Source: Streptoverticillium olivoreticuli subsp. olivoreticuli
GTDB taxonomy: Bacteria > Actinomycetota > Actinomycetes > Streptomycetales > Streptomycetaceae
NCBI RefSeq assembly: GCF_003391135.1
Contig: NZ_CP031455.1
Location: 496,001 to 560,000 of the forward strand
Direction: 5' to 3'
Length of the DNA: 64,000 bases
In this document: piece by piece, positions 37,021 through 45,234 of the stretch
Layout: each line of letters starts with the position of its first letter
Numbering within the stretch: the first letter of the stretch is position 1
Position numbers and translations under genes: made by a program
The notes under the pieces: model-generated
What the model saw: only the letters and a program-made list of their open reading frames with translations
What the model was told of the DNA's origin: nothing
Database searches by the model: none

Positions 37021-37782
37021 ATGAGCGTCCTCGATCGCTTCCGGCTCGACGGCCGCGTCGCCGTGGTCACCGGCGCCTCCTCCGGTCTGGGTATCGCCTT
37101 CGCCACCGCGATAGCCGAGGCCGGCGCCGATGTCGTGCTCGGGGCACGGCGCGCCGAAAGACTGGAGGCTACGCGCACGGCCGTCGAGAAGCTCGGCCGC
37201 CGTGCCGTCGCCGTGCGTACCGACGTTGCCAAGCCGGAGGACTGCCGCGCGCTGGTCGACGCGGCTGTGCACGCATTCGGGCGGGTGGACATTCTTGTCA
37301 ACAACGCCGGAATCAGCAGTGAACAACCCGCGACGGAGGAGACACCGGAGCAGTTCCGCGAGGTCATCGACATCAATCTCAACGGCTCCTATTGGATGGC
37401 CCAAGCCGCGGGCGCGGTGATGCTGCCCGGCAGTGCCATCGTCAACGTCTCGAGCATCCTCGCGCTGGTCACGGGCGGCCTGCCGCAGGCCGCCTACTCC
37501 GCGTCGAAGGCCGGGCTCCTCGGGCTCACCCGCGACCTCGCTCAGCAGTGGACCCCCAGCAAGGGCATCCGCGTGAACGCCCTCGCGCCGGGCCTTTTCA
37601 CCTCCGCGATGACCGACGGCTACGCCGAGGGCTACCTCGAGGCGATGATGCCGCGGGTGCTCTCAGGCCGCATCGGGCAACCCGAGGAGCTCGCTGCGGC
37701 TTTGGTCTTCCTCGTCTCCGACGCGGCGTCCTACATCACCGGCACCACCCTGACGGTCGACGGGGGCACGCACATCGCATAG
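37021..37782 (+). CDS. Short-chain dehydrogenase/reductase
   Basis: A 253-aa classical SDR: TGASSGLGIAFA (residues 19-30), NNAG, the catalytic Ser and the YSASKAGLLGL pair, and a C-terminal TLTVDGGTHIA. It is closest in style to FabG-type 3-oxoacyl reductases and gluconate 5-dehydrogenases. In this operon it could reduce a beta-keto intermediate or the aminoketone made by the oxoamine synthase. It lies 214 bp behind the ACP gene, with nothing visible between them. Confidence 0.88.
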   Translation: MSVLDRFRLDGRVAVVTGASSGLGIAFATAIAEAGADVVLGARRAERLEATRTAVEKLGRRAVAVRTDVAKPEDCRALVDAAVHAFGRVDILVNNAGISSEQPATEETPEQFREVIDINLNGSYWMAQAAGAVMLPGSAIVNVSSILALVTGGLPQAAYSASKAGLLGLTRDLAQQWTPSKGIRVNALAPGLFTSAMTDGYAEGYLEAMMPRVLSGRIGQPEELAAALVFLVSDAASYITGTTLTVDGGTHIA

Positions 37783-37789
37783 TGACACG

Positions 37790-38030
37790 CAGCGAGCGGA
37801 GGTGTTCATGTTGATGATCAGTGAGCAATGCGGTCACGTCCGTCTCGGTGCAACCGGGCGCAACCACGGTGGCGGTGACATTGCGAGTACCGAACTCGTG
37901 GGTCAGCGTGCGAGCGAGCCCGACAAGTCCGGTCTTGGATGCCGCGTAGTTGGCCTGGCCACTCATGCCGACATTGACGATACCGAACCCTGCCGATCCC
38001 AGCTGTCCCTCAACGGCGCAGAAGGCGCGC
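37790..38030 (-). pseudogene. FabG-type reductase remnant
   Basis: On the minus strand the reading FGIVNVGMSGQANYAASKTG, GLARTLTHEFGTRNVTATVV and APGCTETDV is the middle of a 3-oxoacyl-ACP reductase, including the YxxxK catalytic pair. The N-terminal Rossmann motif and the C-terminus are gone. It lies antisense between the SDR and the exporter, and it is not a copy of the adjacent SDR. Confidence 0.7.
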
Positions 38031-38184
38031 TCACTTCATCGGTGCTGCGGACGTGCACCGCATCACCGGGCTCGGGCTCGCAGGCGTTGCAACTGCTCAA
38101 CGCGATCACCCGTCCGTGTTCCAGGGGGCAGGACCCAGGAGGCGTCGGCCGCGGGCAGATCCTCGGCGCCCTGGGGAGCCGGCG

Positions 38185-39438
38185 ATGACGACGGAACCGA
38201 CGGCCCGTTCCCTTCCGCGCGAACCGCTCGGCGATCCGCATCTGCGCCGCCTGATCGTGGGCCAAGGGTTGGCGGCCGTGGTCGATGCGCTGTTCCTGAT
38301 ATGGCTCACGCTCTTCGTGCTCGAGCTGTCGGAACCCGGGATCGCAGGGTTCGTTCTCGTGGCCGCGGCGCTGCCGCGAGCGGCGCTCCTGCTTCCTGCG
38401 GGAGTACTGGTCGACCGCCTCGGTCCCGCACGTGTCGCGGCCAGCGCCTCCTGGCTCCGGGTCGCCGTCCTGCTCGCCCTCGGCGCCCTGGTCACATTCA
38501 CCTCACCATCGGTGACGACGGTCGCGCTGCTCGCCGGGCTGCTCGGCGCCGCCGACGCCGCATACTTCCCGGCGGCTCTGGCGTTGCTGCCCGCCGTCGT
38601 GCCGGCCGAGAAGCTCCCCCGGGTCAACGCGCTGGTGCAGGGCGCGGAATCGGGGGGCGATCTGGTCGGCCCGGCGGTGGCCGCCGGAGTCATCGCCGCA
38701 GTCGGCTTCGACGCGACGCTCGGTGGGATCGCGGCGATGTCCGCGTTGGCCGCCGTCGCCCTCAGCGCGCCCATCCGCGTCGTACGACGTGGCGAAGGTG
38801 CCGGGGACGACGCCGGTCCGGACGCCATCGACGGTGAGCAGCTCAGCAGTGCGCGTGCCCTCGGCGCGGGCTTGACATACGCCTGGCATGACCCGCTGGT
38901 GCGAGGGATGCTGGCAGCCATCGCCCTGATCAACATTGCGGTCGTGGGCCCCGTGCTCGTGGGCGGCGCGGTGCTCGCCGATCAACGCCTCGGTGGCGCG
39001 GGATCTCTGGGCATCGTGCTCTCCGGTTTCGGTGCCGGCTCACTGGCCGGCTCACTCATGGCCGGCTGGCGGCCGCCCGCCCGGCGCGGCTGGACCGTGG
39101 TCGGCGGGGTCGCGGCGATCGGCGCAGGCACGGCCGGACTCGCCGCCGTCACCCATGTCATCGCCGCAACTGCGGTCGTCTCACTCATCGGCCTCGGGTC
39201 CGCGTTTCTCGGAGTGGTCGTCGTGGCCACTCTGCAGGAGCGAGTGCCCAAGCAACTGCTGGGCCGAGTGATGAGCCTCGTCGTGCTGGCCACGTTGGCG
39301 CTCGATCCGTTCTCCTACGTGGTCGCCGGCGTCATGCTCCCATACGGCACGACGACGCTGTTTCTGACCTGTGGCAGCGCCGTCTTGGCGTGCGCCGGCC
39401 TGGTCGCCGCGAGCCCAGCGATCCGCTCCCTGCGTTGA
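38185..39438 (+). CDS. MFS transporter
   Basis: A 417-aa membrane protein with about 12 hydrophobic segments, of the MFS_3/enterobactin-exporter-like type: GVLVDRLGPARVAASASW is the cytoplasmic loop 2-3 motif, and ESGGDLVGPAVAAGVIAAVG and GSLAGSLMAGW are typical. The ATG at 38185 is chosen because the longer frame upstream overlaps the FabG relic and is arginine-rich. As the last gene of the operon, it probably exports the product. Confidence 0.85.
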   Translation: MTTEPTARSLPREPLGDPHLRRLIVGQGLAAVVDALFLIWLTLFVLELSEPGIAGFVLVAAALPRAALLLPAGVLVDRLGPARVAASASWLRVAVLLALGALVTFTSPSVTTVALLAGLLGAADAAYFPAALALLPAVVPAEKLPRVNALVQGAESGGDLVGPAVAAGVIAAVGFDATLGGIAAMSALAAVALSAPIRVVRRGEGAGDDAGPDAIDGEQLSSARALGAGLTYAWHDPLVRGMLAAIALINIAVVGPVLVGGAVLADQRLGGAGSLGIVLSGFGAGSLAGSLMAGWRPPARRGWTVVGGVAAIGAGTAGLAAVTHVIAATAVVSLIGLGSAFLGVVVVATLQERVPKQLLGRVMSLVVLATLALDPFSYVVAGVMLPYGTTTLFLTCGSAVLACAGLVAASPAIRSLR

Positions 39439-39646
39439 CCGCGTCGATCATCTGCCGACCACCGGGACTGGCAAAGGGGCTCTTCGAACTTGGCCGGAGG
39501 AAGAGCCACGGGTGGCGCGCTGGAAGATACCGAGCGCAGTCAGCACTCGCGGCCGACTACCTCGCGCTGCTTCTCCAGCGCCTGCGCCGCTTCCTGCGCA
39601 TTGAGCGCGGCCTCCATCGGCCGAGCTGTGCCCCTGCTCGGAACGC

Positions 39647-40438
39647 TCACCGGCCTCGAAGGTCCAGCTGCTTGCCCACGTCATGCCGGGCGAACGCTTC
39701 AGTAAGGCGGGGGACGAGGCCCCGGGGCGCGATTGCATATCCGGTTTCTACGTCCCGTACGACGCGGCCGACGACGCCCCGGAGGATGTCGTAGGTCTCC
39801 CGCCACCGCGGGTCCTTGGCCACTTTCGCCAGCACATGGTCGAAAGCCAGGAAACCTGCTTCAACTCCCGCCGTCCGGCCGTTACGGCCAGGCCGAGAGT
39901 ATGTCGAGTACCGATTCCACCGCTGAGCCGCCGCTGCCTTCGGACCGTTTTCCGCCCGAACCGAGGGCCGCTTTTCCTCCCGTACTGAGGGCCACCGCCA
40001 GGCATAGCCGAGGGCCGCCTCGACGGGGAGGACCTTGGAGGCGCTCCGCCACGTGGCCGGGGCGACGTGCCCGCCTCCGGGAGAGACAAGGAGCTTACCG
40101 AGACGGTCCTTGTCCCGCATGAGGCAGCTCTGCGTCTCGTCGTAGGGGACGAGACGGTACGTCCGGCCGCCGTCGGGGAACCGCACTGTGTACGTGCGGC
40201 GGTTCACGTACCCCCTGCCCAAGGTCGGCGACCCACCCTCGCCGTCGAGGGTGAGGGTGAGCGCGTCAGGGTCACTGGTGCCTATAGGAGGCCATGCCGT
40301 GGGCTCTTTGCCGGGATCGCGGCGCAGCATCGTCCGGGGCAGCCAGCCACCGTTGACTTCAACGAAGCCCTCGGCGGTGTCCAGGGTGATGGTGATTTCC
40401 CCGAAGGCGAGGTCCTCGACGACGGTGACCCGGCCCAT
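39647..40438 (-). CDS. Hypothetical protein
   Basis: A 263-aa protein with a good initiation signal (AAGGAG six bases before the ATG at 40438). The N-terminal 120 residues look like a beta-rich domain (EVNGGWLPRTMLRRD, VRFPDGGRTYRLVPYDETQ). The rest is basic and helical (LAFDHVLAKVAKDPRWRETY). Not recognised, and no catalytic motif is visible. Codon use is normal for the region. Confidence 0.6.
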   Translation of the reverse strand: MGRVTVVEDLAFGEITITLDTAEGFVEVNGGWLPRTMLRRDPGKEPTAWPPIGTSDPDALTLTLDGEGGSPTLGRGYVNRRTYTVRFPDGGRTYRLVPYDETQSCLMRDKDRLGKLLVSPGGGHVAPATWRSASKVLPVEAALGYAWRWPSVREEKRPSVRAENGPKAAAAQRWNRYSTYSRPGRNGRTAGVEAGFLAFDHVLAKVAKDPRWRETYDILRGVVGRVVRDVETGYAIAPRGLVPRLTEAFARHDVGKQLDLRGR

Positions 40439-40440
40439 GG

Positions 40441-40866
40441 GTGCTCCTTCGCGTGCAGTGCGGCTGCCGAGGGTGGTCAGGCGCTCTCAATGATCATGGA
40501 TATTCTCACGAACGGAACACACCCCTTATCCGGCCGCTTCCGGAGATCGTCCAGGCCCAGCGCGACCACCACCGCCTGGCCTGCGAACACAGCTGGCAGA
40601 CCGCTGTGCTCGCCATGCGCCAAGCTGCCGACTGGTGCTGGCGATGGTGGGACAGCCGGAGGTTCCGGAAACAGCGCGACCGCGGACTGCGGCACTTCAT
40701 CCTGTCAGGAGCTGGCACCTACCGCGAAGACCCCCACCTCATCGCCGACGCCTACCCCGACATCGTGGCTCTGAGCGCTCTCCTGGCCTCGCCCGAGCTC
40801 CGCAACCTCCCCTTCACCGGCAGCCCTCAGGACTTCGGCCGATTCATCCGCGACGTCCGAACATGA
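40441..40866 (+). CDS. Hypothetical protein, start uncertain
   Basis: Up to 141 aa. The C-terminal 90 residues look truly coding (RQAADWCWRWWDSRRFRKQR, SGAGTYREDPHLIADAYPDI), with normal third-position GC. The first 30 residues overlap the promoter of the divergent gene and are probably not real. Not recognised. The 190 bp after it also contain coding-like text in another frame (ADPLVRWIEEERYYRALPNR), so this may be a remnant of a larger locus. Confidence 0.4.
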   Translation: MLLRVQCGCRGWSGALNDHGYSHERNTPLIRPLPEIVQAQRDHHRLACEHSWQTAVLAMRQAADWCWRWWDSRRFRKQRDRGLRHFILSGAGTYREDPHLIADAYPDIVALSALLASPELRNLPFTGSPQDFGRFIRDVRT

Positions 40867-41035
40867 ACCGCACCCGGCCCACCGATACGAGGGCACCGGT
40901 GTCGCGGACCCGCTCGTCCGCTGGATCGAGGAAGAGCGCTACTACCGCGCCCTGCCCAACCGCCCCTTCCCGATGCCGACGACGTGGGGAGCGATTGAGG
41001 TCGGCCGCAGCCGGGGTCCGACTTGCAGCAGGTCG

Positions 41036-41047
41036 TACGAATTCGTA
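41036..41047. promoter_or_regulatory. Perfect palindrome upstream of the MarR gene
   Basis: TACGAATTCGTA, a perfect 12-bp dyad ending 12 bp before the GTG of the MarR regulator. It lies in an AT-rich patch, as expected for an autoregulatory operator. Confidence 0.6.
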
Positions 41048-41059
41048 TAATCCCAAATC

Positions 41060-41491
41060 GTGAAGTTCGAATCCGTGCCATCTGAATGGTCGGCCCTGCT
41101 CGCGCTGCAGCGGGCTACCCACGCCACCCTGCAAGTACTCGCCGCGGAGCTCGTCGACCTGGACCTGACCCCCTCCGAGATCAACGCGCTGGCCAATCTT
41201 GCCGACGGCCAGGGCCGGACCGTCTCCGAGCTCGGCGCGGCCGTGGGCACCCGCCCCACCACGCTGACCAGCGTGCTGGACCGCCTGGAACGACGCGGCC
41301 ACATCACCCGCGGCACCCGCCCGGGAGACCGCCGCGCGGTGCTCATCGAACTCACCGCCTCCGGCCGCGTGGCCGCCGCCACGATCCGCCAGGCCATCAC
41401 CGACCTGGAGCGCCGCGCACTCCACGGCCTGCCGACCGACGCAATCGCCTGCCTGCGCGCTGCGCTGCAAGCCCTGACCGAGGTGTCCTGA
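41060..41491 (+). CDS. MarR-family transcriptional regulator
   Basis: A 143-aa winged-helix regulator: LTPSEINALANLADGQGRTV, PTTLTSVLDRLERRGHI and the wing TRPGDRRAVLIELT. It starts with a GTG at 41060. The stop overlaps the start of the next gene (TGATG), so the two are made together. Probable target: its own promoter through the palindrome at 41036. Confidence 0.88.
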   Translation: MKFESVPSEWSALLALQRATHATLQVLAAELVDLDLTPSEINALANLADGQGRTVSELGAAVGTRPTTLTSVLDRLERRGHITRGTRPGDRRAVLIELTASGRVAAATIRQAITDLERRALHGLPTDAIACLRAALQALTEVS

Positions 41492-41931
41492 TGACCGCCC
41501 AGCCCGCTGACTTCAACACGCTGATGGCCGAAGTGACCGCGGCCTCGGGGATGTTCGGCCACCGAGAGCACGTACAACTGACGTGGCTGGCCGTGCGACG
41601 GTTCGGCATGCCCGCAGCGGTCGGCCTGGTCAGCGACGGCATCCAGCGCACCGCCCGCTACGCGGGCGCACCCCAGAAGTACCACGCGACCGTCAGCCGG
41701 GCCTGGGTGGAACTGATAGCCCACCACGCGGCCGAACACGGCGACGACGACTTCACCGCGTTCGCCGACAACCACCCCGTCCTGCTCGACAAGCGCCTTC
41801 TGACCCGGTTCTACCGTCCTGCGACGCTGGCCGGCTCACAGGCAAGGACTGGCTGGGTTGAGCCCGACCTCATCCCGTTCCCATGGGAGGACACCGATCG
41901 GCGGCAACCCCGGGAGGAACAGGTGCGGTGA
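41491..41931 (+). CDS. Conserved hypothetical coupled to the MarR gene
   Basis: A 146-aa soluble protein with FGHREHVQLTWLAVRRFGMP, QRTARYAGAPQKYHATVSRA and LLTRFYRPATLAGSQARTGW. Proteins with this histidine-rich pattern are often found beside regulators in Streptomyces, but no function is known to me. Start ATG overlaps the MarR stop by one base. Confidence 0.7.
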   Translation: MTAQPADFNTLMAEVTAASGMFGHREHVQLTWLAVRRFGMPAAVGLVSDGIQRTARYAGAPQKYHATVSRAWVELIAHHAAEHGDDDFTAFADNHPVLLDKRLLTRFYRPATLAGSQARTGWVEPDLIPFPWEDTDRRQPREEQVR

Positions 41932-42135
41932 CCGCAACTGGGCAACGGCCGCACAGGTTCAGCAGGTTGTGAAGACTGGCTGGGCCCGTGCGGTCTGTTC
42001 CCGTCCTGCCCTGATTGGGCCTCTCTCGAGCAATCTCGGCGAGTTGATCGAAAAACTGGCGCCCAGATGGGAGTCCGGCACCAACGTGCAGGTCCGCTGG
42101 CCACAGGCCGGGGCGCCCCGGCTGTAAGGCTGGAG

Positions 42136-42830
42136 ATGCGACGCAAGGTCTATGCACCGCTGCGGAGGGCGGGCCTGGAGGTGCTCGAAGGAGGGGCTCC
42201 GGAGACTCCGTTGCCGGCGTTCGCGGTGGGCGCGGCAATCAGCTGCAGCCCCGAGACGGGCCGACGGGACGCCTACTTCGACTACGACTCCCCGAACCTC
42301 GTCGAGCGCGCCAACCACGCATGGTACGAGCTGGCGACATCCTCTGGCCTGTTCGGCACCGACCGCGAGTTCCTGCTCGCCCTGCCCGCCAACCGCTACA
42401 GCGCGAAGGCAGCCTCCCGACACCGGCGTTCCCTCTGGCGCCGAGTCCGCCTGCTCGACAACTGGGACGTCATGGGCGCCGCATGCGCGATCCGCCTGGG
42501 GATGAGCGAGCACGGCTACCCTGAGCACTTGCTCGGCTCACGCGCCGGACGAACGGAGTTCGCGATGCTCTCCCTGGACAGCACCGCCGTCGTGCTCGGG
42601 ACGACCTGGGAGGCAGGCATCAGCTCCCTCGCGGTGCCCAACCCGGGCGATACGGAGCCAGTACAGCGCATGCTCGACTGGGCGGCGACCAGAGTTGGGG
42701 GCCCCGCGAAGAGTGGTCCATGGGGGCACCCCGCATGGAGCGGGAGGAAGCGCTCGCATGGCTGCGGCGCGACGAGCCGACCATGGCACATCAGGCCGGA
42801 GAAGCCGTCGTGTCTAGAACCCGACCGGCA
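42136..42830 (+). pseudogene. Hypothetical protein gene with a frameshift
   Basis: From the ATG at 42136 the frame reads MRRKVYAPLRRAGLEVLEGG, then DREFLLALPANRYSAK and LGMSEHGYPEHLLGSRAG with coding-like composition up to about 42690. There the coding signal moves to another frame (PREEWSMGAPRMEREEALAW, then LRRDEPTMAHQAGEA). A run of Gs near 42697 suggests a one-base indel, either real or a sequencing error. Function not recognised. Confidence 0.45.
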
Positions 42831-43068
42831 ACATCAACTGAGACTCCGCCGAAGACGCGTCTCATCCGACCTCGCATCACCGCTGTTCACAGGCTCGGCT
42901 ACCGGCAAGATCGGCTGAGGCGGGACCGCATCGGTCAGCCCGTCATCCGATGGGCCGCTTTTGTTCCGGTTCGATCGCGTGTGTCGTCCGCAGCCTGCGA
43001 CCGCAGGGGTGTCTGTGTCGAGGATCTGATGCGGTGTGGCCCAGCGGTGCCGGTGCGGGCATGCGGTT

Positions 43069-44061
43069 CTACAGAATGGCGGCGATGGCTCCGCAGGAGA
43101 AGCCGACACCAAAGGACAAGAGCAGGGCCCGAGTGCCCGGCTGCAGGGTGCCTTCTTCCCGGGCCATGGCGAGGGTGGCCAGGACGTTGGCGGGGCCGAG
43201 GTTGCCGATGTCGGCACACGGGTTGGGGACGATGTCCATGCTGATCTTGCAGGCCTTCATGACGATCTGCAGGAACCGGGTGTTGGGCTGGTGGACGAAG
43301 ACCGCGTCGAGGTCATCGGTGGTCCAGCCGGCCTGGGTGAGGACAGTGTGCACGACCGGGGGGACGAGCCTGCGGGAGGCCTGGACGATCTCGGTGCCCT
43401 GCATCGTGTAGTAGCCGATGCTGACCTCGAAGCCCTCGTCGGACCTGCGGTTGGAGTGGACGGGCTGGGTGCCGAGTTCCCAGTGCTGCGGGTGGGTCTC
43501 CCAGTGGCTGCCGCGCACGTCCAGCCGCGTCCCATGGTACGCGTCGCGGGAAAGGACGACGGCTGCGGCGCCGGCCCCGAAGAGGCCGGCCAGGCTGAGG
43601 TCCTCGTGGCTCGAGAGGTTGACCGCGTCCTGGCCGGCCACGACGATCGCACGCTCGCAGCGGCCCGCCTCCAGCATGGTGATCGCCGTCTCCAGCGCGG
43701 GGATCACCTCGGCACACGAGCCGTCCACACTCATCGTTTTCGCGCACCGGATGCCTGCGCGCTCGGCCAGCAGGACCGCCTGGGAGGGAACCAGATACGT
43801 GGGGATGCCGACCTGGGGGAAGATCAGCAGGGTCTCGCTGCCGATCTCCTGCGGGGCAACCCCCGCATCCGCGCAGGCCTTGCCGATCGCGTCAGCCGCC
43901 AGGGAAAGCAGGCTCTCGCCCTCGGCGTAGACGCGCCGCTGCCGCGTACCGGTCCGGCGCACGAACCAGTCAGGCTCCAGGCCGTGGGAAAGGGCCAGCT
44001 TGGTGCTGTCGACTATGTCCGACCCGAGCGCATAGCCCGTACCAGCAATCCCGACCGCCAT
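43069..44061 (-). CDS. 3-oxoacyl-ACP synthase III (KAS III) family
   Basis: A 330-aa FabH-type condensing enzyme with the full triad: C116 in SVDGSCAEVIPAL, the histidine in AVFVHQPNTRFLQ and the asparagine in NLGPANVLATLAM. A perfect AAGGAGG stands before the ATG at 44061. The active-site Cys lies in GSCAE rather than the DxxAACxG of housekeeping FabH, so it is more likely a specialised starter or acyl-transferring KAS III. No ACP or AT gene is next to it. Confidence 0.88.
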   Translation of the reverse strand: MAVGIAGTGYALGSDIVDSTKLALSHGLEPDWFVRRTGTRQRRVYAEGESLLSLAADAIGKACADAGVAPQEIGSETLLIFPQVGIPTYLVPSQAVLLAERAGIRCAKTMSVDGSCAEVIPALETAITMLEAGRCERAIVVAGQDAVNLSSHEDLSLAGLFGAGAAAVVLSRDAYHGTRLDVRGSHWETHPQHWELGTQPVHSNRRSDEGFEVSIGYYTMQGTEIVQASRRLVPPVVHTVLTQAGWTTDDLDAVFVHQPNTRFLQIVMKACKISMDIVPNPCADIGNLGPANVLATLAMAREEGTLQPGTRALLLSFGVGFSCGAIAAIL

Positions 44062-44279
44062 GAAGTGCCTCCTTGAAATGTCGGATGACCGAGAAATCGG
44101 AGATGATCATCGCGAAGGAATCCTGACGGAGCAACAGGACGTACCTTTTCTGGCCACTGCCGAAGGTCAGATAGTCCCCGCCCCGGCCTGGCTGTGGCAC
44201 GACGCCGGTTGTCACGCAAGAACCAGACACGGCTGACAGGCGATCCACTCCGCAGGCTGCCGCCCACGACCAGCGTGAG

Positions 44280-44460
44280 CACCCCGAGAACTGGGGCCGT
44301 CCGCCGAAGTTCGACAAGGCCGACTACCGCGAGCGGCATGCCGTCGAGTGCGGCATCAACTGCCTCAAGAGACACCGGACGGTCGCCACCCGATACGAGA
44401 AACTCGCCGTCCGATACAAAACGACCGTTCTCGTCTCAGCTATCAACGAATGGCTGTGGC
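44280..44460 (+). pseudogene. IS5-type transposase C-terminal remnant
   Basis: Plus-strand reading WGRPPKFDKADYRERHAVE, CGINCLKRHRTVATRYEK and LVSAINEWLW. This is the catalytic Glu region of an IS5-family transposase without the rest. The surrounding 44062-44279 shows no gene. Confidence 0.65.
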
Positions 44461-44477
44461 CAGGCCGGTTGCCGAGG

Positions 44478-44876
44478 TCAGACGGACCGTTGCGTGAGGT
44501 CTTCCAGCAACACGACTGCCTCGGCCGCGCGCTCATAGGGAATGAAAAGGTGGTCGTGATGGAAACCGGCCACGACGTTGCAGCTCAGGCCCGCCGCAGC
44601 GAGCTCCTGCGCAACAGCGGCAGTGAGTCCGACGGCATCCAGGGAGGAATGGACGCGCAGCGTGATCCAGGCCGCCACGTAGTCATAAGCGAGCCCTGCC
44701 GCATCGGCGTCCTCAAGCCGCAGGACCAAAGTCAGACCCTCCTGCTCGGCGACCGTGACGACGGGCGTGAGACCTGGCGGGATACCGGCCTCGACGACGG
44801 TGAACACATAGCGGCCCGGCCTCAGCTCCGGGCTCATACCACTCAGCAGCTTCTGCAGGTCCGTCTCACCACTCAT
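44478..44876 (-). CDS. ACT-domain protein
   Basis: A 132-aa protein of the ACT_7/CASTOR-like family: LLSGMSPELRPGRYVFTVVE opens it and SLDAVGLTAAVAQELAAAGL, then VVAGFHHDHLFIPYE, is the second ACT half. Such proteins bind small molecules, probably amino acids. I start at the second Met (44876), which has AGGA about eight bases upstream. Confidence 0.82.
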   Translation of the reverse strand: MSGETDLQKLLSGMSPELRPGRYVFTVVEAGIPPGLTPVVTVAEQEGLTLVLRLEDADAAGLAYDYVAAWITLRVHSSLDAVGLTAAVAQELAAAGLSCNVVAGFHHDHLFIPYERAAEAVVLLEDLTQRSV

Positions 44877-45117
44877 AACGACGATCCTACGCAAACCAGG
44901 AATATGAAACCTCCCTCACCTCCCGCTCGGCTCTTCGACCGGGGCGCGGGCTGCCCGTGCCGCCGTGTCCAGTGCGACGTGGGGTCGGAAGCCGGCACGC
45001 TGGTGAAGCAGGCATCACGTACTCGTAGCGGTGTACGCCGACCAGGTCTGGCACAGCGTGCCGATCGGTGTGCCTGGTACGCCAGCCGGAACGGTGGCGG
45101 GCCGGCCCGGAGCAACG

Positions 45118-45157
45118 AAGGTCCTGTCCCGGTCCGTCGGGACCGGGACAGGACCTT
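45118..45157. terminator. Strong hairpin terminator behind the toxin-like gene
   Basis: A perfect 18-bp stem (45118-45135 with 45140-45157) and a GTCG loop, about 80 bp after the stop of the large minus-strand gene. There is no long T-run, as is common in Streptomyces. Confidence 0.8.
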
Positions 45158-45234
45158 GTTCACCACTGCCGGGTTCACTCAGGGATGGCCGGGCTCAGGA
45201 CAGGGCAAGCGCGGTACACCCGGCCGGGTGGGGA

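Noticed and set aside
45031..45234. Small plus-strand frames around the hairpin at 45118
   Set aside because: They run through a terminator stem and have no homology.
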